DNA of 64,000 nucleotides from the NCBI GenBank assembly GCA_021029095.1, contig JAJOHG010000008.1, positions 496,001 through 560,000 on the forward strand. Direction: 5' to 3'. The stretch is from Phellopilus nigrolimitatus (taxonomy: Eukaryota; Basidiomycota; Agaricomycetes; Hymenochaetales; Hymenochaetaceae). Below, piece by piece: positions 55,255 to 64,000 of the stretch. Every line of letters begins with the position of its first letter. Position 1 is the first letter of the stretch. The notes below the pieces were generated by a model, which made no database searches, was not told where the DNA came from, and saw only the letters and a program-made list of their open reading frames with translations. Position numbers and translations under genes: made by a program.

Positions 55255-58200
55255 TCACTCGTCTTCCCTCCATGGACGTTCAGCATTTCCTTCCAAAGTT
55301 TCATCCTCACCACCGTGATCGCCGAGGTCCTCGGTCTGGCTCAAAATTTCCTCCTTTGTACGTCTAACAAGCTCGTCAAGCTCTGTCATAGCTTGCGTCC
55401 TCCTAGCGTTGTCGTTTCCTCCAGTCCGATCAACATCCTCGCTAGGGTCCCAGTCGATGCGCTTGCCTTTGCAGCCTCCTGCAAGGTGTACGTAGTTGAT
55501 GAACGATTTCCATAGCGGATCAAGGGCAAGGACGAGCGGGTCGCCGATGACAATGAGGAGCGCTTGAGCACGGGTAATGGCCACTATAAAGTAGTCCAGG
55601 TCAGCACTGCAAGATATCAGCTAATCGCATTTGCGACACATACCATTAAACCGGCGGGGGTTTGCTACGAATCCGAGAGTGTGTCGCAAATCAAATTTAA
55701 CAAAGTCCATGCTTGTGCGGACGGTCGAAATGATAATGACCCGTTTTTCCTGGAAACAGTCAGTAAACGGCATAAAAGTAAACAGCAATTTGACCCACTT
55801 GGCCTTGATACTCTTCGACACTCCCGACCTTGATCTCTTTTGCAATCTGACGAAGCACTAGACGGATCTTGCAGACCTGTGCATGGTACGGGGAGATAAT
55901 CCCGATGTGCTCCGGTTCTAGTCAAATCAGTGTCCCGCAATATGGCAATACAAGGGATATCACGCACTCAAACGCAGCCTTCTGTCGTCGAGAAGATTTT
56001 TCACGTAGTCTTTGACGAGCGAGGCCTCGGCGATGTTGAAAAAAGACGGAGAGAATGACTCTCGTTCATCCTTTCCGGAAATACCGTGGAAGATAACAGG
56101 GAAGTCCTTGCGCGACAGGCCATCCCAGCGCAAAATACTATGCGTGATAGCTGGGTCTCCGCATGCCTCAAGATCTCCCCGGTAAAACTCGTCGTTCGGA
56201 AACTTGATAATGGCTGGATGCGAGCGCCAGTTTTTCGTCAACTTAATGATGCTGTGTGATCAAGTCAGTGATCTTAAATCAAATTAGCATTTGTCTAAAC
56301 CTACGTTACACCCCTCCCTCCAATCTCTTCATAGATTGGATTGGCCATTAGACGGTCTAGATAGCTCGTGCTCAGCCCAAGCTCGCGGGCGACAGGCGAG
56401 CGGACGATTGGCCCCAGCTGTTTGGTATCTCCGGACAGTATCACATTCGTCTGGAGGCCCGCCATAGTCTTGATGGGGATCATGACCTCGGGCTCAGTCG
56501 CCTGGCCCGCCTCGTCGATAAATATATGCGAGAAGTGGCCTCTTGGAACGCCGATACCGTATGGCACAGACGCGGAGAAGCACGTGGACACTACCGCACG
56601 GAACTTTGCGAGCTCTGCAGGCGGTGGCACGGAGAAAGGACTCGTGTCCATCCGCATCCCGAGCTGTGCGCGAAAATTCAAGTGTGCCCTTCGGGACGCT
56701 GTCTACGCGCCGCGAAGGCGCATTTAGTCGAAAAAGCTGAGTCTTTCCGAGTCCAGAGAGTCTCTCGGCGATGAGATCTGCCGCAGAATTGCTCGGCGCG
56801 CACGCGAAGATGCGAGTTTCCGGGTTGTCAAGGATGAGTTGACGCATCGCTTCAACGATGGTGACTGTCTTTCCCGTTCCTGGTCTTTAAATAAAGAAGT
56901 TGAGTGCAGCAAGGCGACGAAGAGCTGGCTTGATTTAACACTCACGGTCCGTAAATAATTAAAGGCACGCTTCCTGGAAGACGATGCAGGATCGCAGCAA
57001 CTGCCTGCAACTGCGGAGGATTTTCATTATTTTCCTGTCAATGGCCCGAATATCATCCATCTGTGCTTGGCGCGGTGGGCGCAGTGAGGCGATGTCCTGG
57101 ATTGCCGGGAAGAGAATGCGGCTAGATGTAAATGCAGTGCCCAAGGCTTGGTGCATGCGCCTATAGGTCAAGCGGTTAAGGTCGAATCGGACATAATATT
57201 TTTGACCCTTGAAGCTGTTGAAAGTACCGTGGAATTTGAGCAGAACCGACCGCTCTTTCACCTTGTGCACATGGCCTTCCCACCAGTGATTGCTTTTCGA
57301 GTTGTAGTGCTTGACAAAGATTCGGTCGGTTATAATGACGCTCGGTCGCTTCTCGGCCAGTCCGTCGACTTCGAGTCTATCGGAGCAAGTCAGATAAATA
57401 AAACATCGAGGCAATAAAAAGACGAACTCATAGAGGGCACGTTCTGGCAAAAGTGTCACATTCTCCATATTGTACACCTGCAAATCCCTCTTCGCGCGCT
57501 CTTCCTCAACCCACAACAGAATAATAAAATGACGGCCATATGTGTCGCTGTTGAACTTATCAGGAAGAAACGCCGTACGGACGCGTTTGGAAACTTCGGA
57601 AGACGTTCCAGCCTCTTCGCTGAAGACTACCCGAGTCAATTTTGGGGACACCTTGTATTCTCCGAGCTTTACGGTCCACTTGATCGCAGCGATCGACGGT
57701 GGTGGGACTCCGGGAGTAACTTCAGTGATGGGTTCCTGTGCTTTACGCTTTGGCCGCACGTATGGCGCCCGCGCCTTGAGCACTTCATAATCCTCTTTAA
57801 CGCCTACCGTCGCGGTGAGAGGGCGCGTAATTGAGAATCGGCGGTTCAGGGTCGGATCTTCAAAAACGAGCTCAGCACGGTCTTCGAAGCGGCCTCTGTC
57901 GCCTCTAGAGTCAAAGGTGACGACGACGGTGCTCTTCTTGTTAGGCTTGATGCGTATTCGAGAGGCAATTTCTCCCAAACGGAAGCTTACACAAGACGTC
58001 TATTTGAGCGCCAATGTATCAATGCAGGAATTAGTAGAAACTTACTGTGACGAAGATGCCCTGCTGGTCTGTTGCGAAGAGAGACGAGCATGTATGAGGT
58101 AGATAGGCGTAGAATTTGTGTTTTGAAAGTCAATGATTTTTGACTTGATGGCAGGGGCATCATAATCGTAGTCCACGATGCCGAAATCCAGCCTATCATC

Positions 58201-58698
58201 TGTAATGACCACACCATTCTTGTCCTGCTCGGATTCGTCAAGGGCGCTTCTCAGCGACGTGAATTTCGCAGAATTTCTATGACGCAGGCTTTCCAAATGG
58301 CCGTCCCAGGTTCGCGTAAGAATGTTCGTCGAGCAGACGTCGCACCGCGTGCAGTTGCGAGGAACTTCGAGCTCCTCCGGTCCAGGGTCTTCAGACAGCT
58401 CTTGGGCACTCATGGCCTGCAAGTGCTTCTTTCCTCGGGAGTGTATTTCATAATTGACGACGCTCGTCAAGTCGATTGAGCAAACCGTGCAGGACACTGG
58501 TTGGTTTATACCAGCGAGTCGCTTTTCATTCTGGACCACCCTACGGCGGTGTTTGAGGGACAAAATATGCTGATCATACTCGTCGTTCGTCTCGAAGACA
58601 GATCGGCACGTCTGGCAAGTGAAGACATCGTGTGAGTACGGACAGTCCGTGCGATGACATACGCCGAAGCTGGATATCTCGTCGCAAATTTGGATCAT
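55255..58698 (-). CDS. Mov10/SDE3/HELZ-type SF1 RNA helicase with N-terminal zinc fingers
   Basis: UPF1-like RNA helicase of the group acting in RNA silencing and decay. Residues 5-23 form a CCCH finger ([19 protein letters not shown]). Three C2H2 fingers of the matrin/U1 type follow: [20 protein letters not shown] ending in [22 protein letters not shown] and [21 protein letters not shown] beta-rich domain comes next ([40 protein letters not shown]). Helicase motifs: GPPGTGKT (rebuilt over an intron), [12 protein letters not shown] (DEAG box), [27 protein letters not shown] joined to [13 protein letters not shown], and [17 protein letters not shown]. The C-terminal tail is acidic, ending in WREDE. 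Near 56720-56680 the frame shifts after APSRR; a 43-base intron (GTAGAC...CACAG) or a mutation explains it. About ten introns. Confidence 0.9.
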
Positions 58699-59501
58699 TG
58701 AGTGACAGGACTGCTCGAGCTCGAGGTACAGTAGAGACGATCAGGTTGGAATCAACGACAAACGCGTGTTGTCCGCGCGCAAGTCAAGCACCGATACGGT
58801 CAGCTCCTGAGTAGCCGAGCGTTCAGGCATCTTTCGAAGCAAGTACATAGAGAATCACGATATGTATGCTCAGAAAGAAAAGAAAAAAAATAGAAAGCTA
58901 CTCCCCCCTAAAAAGGAAAGCGGTTCCGGCACACGACGATCTCGACTACACCTGGATATCCACATATTACTGATAACCCAATTTGCTCGGAAACACTGCG
59001 TAGGATTACTGGTGACTGAAATATTTTGAGATTCTCGACGACCTTGATTTCCTGTGCCCGACCTTCTCTCTGAAGACATTAAAAAAACTCACGTACTTTC
59101 GTTCTGATTCGACCGTGTATTTCTTTTTTACGATTCTATCACGAATCTACTGGAAAACAGGGAACAAGACCGCGTCTCTGAACTCGGAGCACGTACAGTA
59201 CTTCGATTAAATACTTTGCGCTAGCGTCTTGCGGTCTGCTTTCGCTGGAGTTGTAGCATCTATAGAATCTGCATGTAACGAGCCTCGTCTGCTTCAGACA
59301 ATGAAATACATTGTTTCCAAGGTTCGGACCTCTTGTTCAGCGAAAAGGTTGAAAAGATGTCCGCGACTCCGCAGCCACCTCGGTGAAGGTGACGTAAGCT
59401 ACCGTGTTTGGAAAGTGCTTGGCGTGTAGACCGACGACGACCAGCACCGTGTAGCACTCATCGCCCACACTGTCCACCGCCGCCTGCTATACGCGCCGAC
59501 G
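58699..59501. other. Divergent intergenic region
   Basis: About 800 bases between the helicase start and the NIPA start, holding both promoters. A-rich near 58875-58890. ORFs here (for example 59079-58870 minus) have no motif. Confidence 0.45.
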
Positions 59502-61194
59502 ATGGTCGACGACAAGTATATTGGGCTCGCGCTGGCCGTCTCGAGTTCGGCGGCGATTGGGACTAGTTTCATCATCACGAAAAAGGTTCGCCTGACCTCC
59601 GCGTCGGCCCACCGCCGCACACAATCGTCCTGATCTTTGTTATTTTTCATGAACGTCAGGGACTCAACGAGGCCAGCAAAAACTCTGAATATGCGAACGC
59701 ATCAGATAATTTGGCCTACCTGAAAAGTCCGATATGGTGGGCAGGGATATCCACTCGTGAGTTCCAGTTGCCATATATTATTTAGTCGTTGTCAACTCCA
59801 AGTTTTCTTCAAGTGGTGATTGGTGAAGGTATGGACAAGAATCATAAATTGTAAAGAGACCGAAGACATAAACGCGTTTCAGTCGCCAATTTTGCCGCAT
59901 ACCTGTTCGCTCCTCCAATATTGGTCACGCCTCTCGGTGCGCTCAGTGTTCTCATAGGGTGAGTCTCATTGCACTCGCACCTCTAGCACGTCTTAAAGGG
60001 TTATTCTTTTAAGGGCGGTGCTGGCGTCGTTTCTACTCAAAGAGGAGCTCGGACATGTTGGTCGCGTCGGATGCGCGTTATGCCTTATAGGGTCCTTGAT
60101 TATCGTGTTGCATGCCCCACCGGACAAGGAGGTGCAGACGGTGGACGAGATTCTGCATTATGCTGTCCAGCCAGGTATGCTGCACGATCCATGCCAGGCC
60201 GGTTGCTTACGACTTCATTCTCTAGGATTCTTGATGTATGTCTTCACGGTCCTGGTTTTCACGCTCGTCATGATCTACGCCGTAGCGCCAAAGTACGGAC
60301 GCTCAAACCCATTAGTCTATATCTCTATTTGCTCCCTCGTCGGTTCTGTATCCATCATGTCTATTAAGGGCTTCGGTGTGGCTCTGAAACTCTCACTGAG
60401 CGGGAACAATCAATTCTCGCATCCGAGCACCTACGTCTTCGCAATTATCGTCGTGGTGTGTATTTTGGTGCAAATGAACTACTTTAACAAAGCACTTGAT
60501 ACTTTCTCGACGAACGTGTGAGTTCTGTCTGCGTACGTTTGTGTTCCCGTAATGCTCATGCTGCTCTCCGAACAGTGTAAATCCGATGTACTACGTCTGT
60601 TTCTCCACCGCGACCATCGTCGCCTCCCTCATTCTTTTCCAAGGAATAAACACGACGGATGGCGTGACGACGGTGTCCCTCCTCTGCGGCTTTGCGATCA
60701 CGTTCCTCGGCGTGCACCTCCTGAACATCAGCCGTGCCCCGGAGCCTGCGCATATTAGAAACTCTTCGCTCGAAAACGGGCTGATGAACCCGCGGCTAAG
60801 CATTTCGGGACGGCTCTCGCTCGACGGATGGAACGGGATAGGGCCGGGTGGCATCGCCAACGGTGGCCCGGGCTTTCGTGGGGACGGCGCGCCGTATCCG
60901 TCAGGTCATGCCCATCGCGGCAGCTTGTACCGGCACCAGACGTCCACGCTCTTCAACGCGTTTGGGGACGACGACGAGCTCGAGGGCACAGGGCGCGAGG
61001 CGGTCGGCCTGCGACGCTTGCGCGAGGAGTCGGATGAGGAGGCCGACCACGACCTCAGCGACTCGGACGAACGCACGCAGCTTCGCTCCGTTGAGCGGAG
61101 AGACGAGCGTGGCGGGCGTCTGCAGCGTGTGCGGGAGGGCTCGCGGAGCCATAGCAGTTCCCCGCGTTTATCACCTCGGCTCGGGGGATCGTAG
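59502..61194 (+). CDS. NIPA-type magnesium transporter (DUF803)
   Basis: Multi-pass membrane protein, probable Mg2+ transporter of the NIPA family in the plasma membrane or endosomes. It starts MVDDKYIGLALAVSSSAAIG then TSFIITKKGLNEASKNSEYA, WWAGIST, VVIGEVANFAAYLFAPPILV and TPLGALSVLIGAVLASFLLK, the family core. HVGRVGCALCLIGSLIIVLH and APPDKEVQTVDEIL follow, then GFLMYVFTVLVFTLVMIYAV and ISICSLVGSVSIMSIKGFGV. The last helices read VFAIIVVVCILVQMNYFNKA, YYVCFSTATIVASLILFQGI and LLCGFAITFLGVHLLNISRA. About nine helices are visible. A cytosolic tail of some 150 residues is Ser/Gly/Asp-rich (DDELEGTGREAVGLRRLREE) and ends SPRLGGS. Six introns. Start at 59502 is the ATG directly before the first helix. 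Confidence 0.93.
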
Positions 61195-62028
61195 CGCGCT
61201 GCGCGTTTTGTATCTAATACTTTGGGACTGCGATAGAGTATACCATGTTGCGCATAATTTCGGATTCTTCATGCAAATATTTAGACCGGGACATATGTTA
61301 ATAGCGGTGAGTCTATCATTCGTGCATACTAGCGGGGATTGAATATTCAATTCAGGTGGATATTTGCGGGCTCAGCACCAGACGTTTTAGTAGTGCACTT
61401 TGCCTATATATACGCTTTTTTTGACTCGCTGGTTGTCTGAATGAAATTTATCCTTGACCGCTGTCTCAAGCTGTCCAACATCTACGAGCACGTTAGGCAG
61501 CAAAACCGACTATCAACATTCAATATCGTGCACTAACGCGTCCATCCGCTGTGAAGGCGTCTGATTCGGGCGAGCCCGTGGAATCACAAGAAGACTAGTA
61601 TCTGCATACCCCTCTCGTGCACTTCACCTACATAATGACGTTTATTTCTTCAGGCTTGTCATATACGTGCACAGCGAGCGGTACACCCGCTTTCCCTGAG
61701 CATGCGCATGCCCCAAATGCGGTCTTTTCGCTGTTGTCCCCCACTTTGTGTATTGCCATTTCCGTAGAGCTCTGACTAGCTCTGTCATTTTCTTCTTCCA
61801 AACATGAGAGTAAAAAGTACGAGTACAAAATAACAATCGGAATACGTTTGATTGCAGTGCTAGGGCTCTGACAACCACTCACAGCTTGAGTATTTGAATC
61901 GTGTCAAGAATTTGTACCCTGTGCACGAGTACGGAAGTAAAACGAACGATGGCGACGATAATCAATCCATTACATAACGTTCACATGCAGTATTGCGGTT
62001 TCTGGGTACGTAATCATTATAAGGTAAT
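61195..62028. other. Intergenic, no gene seen
   Basis: AT-rich sequence after the NIPA stop, left of the inverted-repeat element. Frames at 61628-61882 (minus) and 61901-62206 (plus) carry no motif. Confidence 0.5.
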
Positions 62029-62576
62029 GGTCAGATATGGCGATCCAAGACTGATCAAAACGCGATCCACTCATGGATCGTGTCCTGATCACTGTCCATA
62101 TCTGACCACACGATTCACCAGCGATCAGACAAGGATCCGAGCATGGGTCCGAAGTTTCTTCCGAACGTTTAACGTCACTTTTTTTACTATAAGTCCTTAC
62201 ATGTAAAGGCGAGATTGTAGAAACACTTTATTAAATTCATTGAAAAATGCTCCTGGTCCCCTCATTTGTTTTTCCAGTGTGACGAGTGCATAGAAAAGCT
62301 TTAATCAACGATTTAAAGGGAGGAGTCCAGCGTAGACAAGCGAGGAGGGGATCGACCTAACTACTTCATAAGAAAGTAACAAAAAGTGTACAAAATCGAT
62401 TGAGTAGAGTCAACAATCACGACGCGATCCTGGCAAGTGAATCGACTCCAAGTCGATTCACTTCTCTGGATCGATCCAAGCTTGATCGCATGGATCGTGC
62501 GGTTTTCGGGAGCCGCAGATCCTCAGAAATTCTGTTGGATCGCATTTTGATCGCACGTTGATCGCCATATCTGACC
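62029..62576. mobile_element. GATC-rich inverted-repeat element, non-autonomous, family unknown
   Basis: 548 bases bounded by GGTCAGATATGGCGATC (62029-62045) and its exact reverse complement (62560-62576). GATC occurs about 17 times, clustered in the outer 130 bases at each end. A second inverted copy of the end, CCATATCTGACC, sits at 62096-62107, so the left 79 bases form a nested inverted repeat. No clear target duplication is visible. No coding capacity for a transposase. Confidence 0.7.
62435..62463. repeat. Perfect 13-base hairpin inside the GATC-rich element
   Basis: AAGTGAATCGACT, a 3-base spacer CCA, and the exact reverse complement. Confidence 0.85.
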
Positions 62577-63486
62577 CTCGCCTATTGCTCGACCAGTTGG
62601 AAGGATCAAGACCATGGTCACGCAAAAAACTCCAGCACCCGCGCATCTCTTTTCCTAGCGGAACGTCTTTGTAGTTCCGCGGTTTCGGTCGTTGTGCAGA
62701 ACAAGCAGGAGCCCCGCATTTCCCGAGCCTCGCGGCCACATCAGCGAAACGTGACCAATTTTCGTTTGGTTTCAAATTCTCGATCGACGCAGCTCGCCGC
62801 GGTGCCTTCGTCCGTTATTTCTTTTCCGGCGAGGCTTGAAGCGAGCTTCAGGACCTGTGGAAAGCTGAGCAAGATGCCGCAGTACTTCAACATGCTCAAT
62901 GTGCAATGTGTCACGTCTCAGAAACCGGGCGTATGACGATATGTCGGAAAATGGTTGGAAGATAGAACTATTCTGATAAAATATTTAACTGCTGTCAGTT
63001 ACAGCGCTTTTCATAACTACGCGGAATCGCGAAAATCCGCGCGCCACCCACGCCATCTAAAAGATGACACACTCGGTCCCACGACCGTGTTACAAAGATG
63101 AAGTGAGATGATCCGAGCTTCGGCATGCGTTTGTTAAGGCAGAAAGCTTGATGCAATCTGATCTGAACGTTCGGCAACCAGATACAGCCTGATCCGGGCA
63201 CTCGGCACTCCGGCAAATGCTTAGATGGTAGGATCGTGCGAGCATATCTGTCACGCAATCGTTGGCGAGGCACGAGAGTTTTTGCGATTCCGCATAGTTA
63301 TGATTCATAATATGAAAACAGCTATAAAAGTCTCACTTCAGTGACAACTGTAACGCAGAACGATGTTCGTGATTGCCCGTTTTGGTAATACATGCGCACT
63401 TAGTAAGTACGCAAGCAAGCCCTCTTGACAAACAACGCGGACTTTAGACAAAACAATTCAAAAACAAGTGCATAATCGAATTGTAG
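62577..63486. other. Unassigned sequence right of the inverted-repeat element
   Basis: About 900 bases. Frames such as minus 62775-62458 and plus 62694-62936 overlap but show no recognisable domain. They could be remnants of a gene or transposon. Confidence 0.35.
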
Positions 63487-63651
63487 GAGAAATAAAAAGG
63501 TAGAAGAAGTGAGAGGAAAAACTCGTCTTAACAGAAACTGGGTCCGTCGATAGCCCTAACTCGATGCGAGAAATAAAAAGGTGAAACAAGTGAGATGAAA
63601 AATCTTGTCATAAATCAGAAACTGGGTCCGTCAAAAGCCCTAACTCGATGC
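63487..63651. repeat. Tandem duplication, 81- and 84-base units
   Basis: Unit 1 (63487-63567) and unit 2 (63568-63651) both start GAGAAATAAAAAGGT and end CAGAAACTGGGTCCGTC..AGCCCTAACTCGATGC, with scattered differences and a 3-base gap. Confidence 0.85.
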
Positions 63652-64000
63652 GAAAAGTCTCTCCCTCTCTCTCCGTGAGCCCTCTTCATCGTCGCCGTCA
63701 TGGTCCGCAGCCAATCCTAACGAATTATGCACTAGCCCCGACGCAATGGGAATTCGGATACGGCATAATCCTGCGTGAAATGTGCCCGAAGAAGACAGCG
63801 CGGGGGTCCTCGTGTCGCGCGCTTACACATATACGCGCCCGGGCCTGTATTCGTAGCAACTGGCGACGTCGTGGAAGTCATGCCTATGGACATCCGCGTG
63901 CTCCGCGTGCTTTGGCTTTGGCTTGGATTTGTAGTAGACTGTTGCGTCATTGACTGTTAACATATCTGCTCGTTCGTAGTCCCCTTTTTGCCTTGCAATT
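63652..64000. other. Right edge, no gene assigned
   Basis: About 350 bases with overlapping open frames on both strands (63648-63953 plus, 63950-63732 minus). A gene beginning here and leaving the window is possible, but nothing is recognisable. Confidence 0.3.

Noticed and set aside
62458..62936. Overlapping ORFs at the right end of the GATC-rich element
   Set aside because: The minus frame crosses the element border and shows no domain.
63648..63953. 101-codon plus ORF at the right edge
   Set aside because: Arg-rich, no motif, competing open frames on both strands.
1..64000. CRISPR arrays, rRNA genes, integrated virus or long transposon proteins
   Set aside because: No spaced direct repeats, rRNA segments, reverse transcriptase, integrase or capsid-like sequence were found.

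Overview
This window is nuclear DNA of a filamentous basidiomycete, most likely an Agaricomycete. Genes are dense and lie on both strands, and most coding regions are cut by many short spliceosomal introns (about 45-90 bases, typical GTGCGT/GTACGT/GTAAGT donors). The protein set is fungal: a WOPR (Gti1/Pac2) regulator, a ChAPs/exomer protein, a polyporopepsin-like aspartic protease and sugar-alcohol type oxidoreductases. There is no operon structure; neighbours are related only through shared intergenic regions.

Left third (1-20.4 kb): a short-chain dehydrogenase running off the left edge, exocyst Sec5, a zinc-dependent polyol dehydrogenase, a small predicted mitochondrial protein of unknown function, a Doc-type Fic-fold protein, and the WOPR regulator. 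About 5 kb without a convincing gene lies upstream of the regulator. Then comes a DNAJC11-like J-protein whose start faces that of MDM35 across about 200 bases, so two mitochondrial genes appear to share one promoter region.

Middle (20.5-45 kb): MDM35, a peroxisomal ABCD half-transporter, an intronless 516-residue unknown protein, a possible decayed gene beside a pogo-like MITE, then a very GC-rich block with a secreted aspartic protease, a predicted mitochondrial SDR and protein-L-isoaspartate methyltransferase. These are followed by a cinnamyl-alcohol-type dehydrogenase, a tRNA-Ala, aminopeptidase P and a Gln-rich Hsp20.

Right third (45-64 kb): a CCDC6-like coiled-coil protein, a ChAPs (Bud7/Bch1) protein, an F-box protein divergent from eIF3g, a second pogo-like MITE, an intron-bearing tRNA-Val, a zinc-finger/Mov10-HELZ-type RNA helicase, a NIPA-type magnesium transporter, and a repeat-rich end with a GATC-rich inverted-repeat element and an 81/84-base tandem duplication.

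Common threads are mitochondria and peroxisomes (DNAJC11, MDM35, ABCD transporter, SDR), secretion and trafficking (Sec5, ChAPs) and redox metabolism (four NAD(P)-linked dehydrogenases). Gene models were read by eye from splice signals and conserved motifs; exon edges not discussed are approximate.
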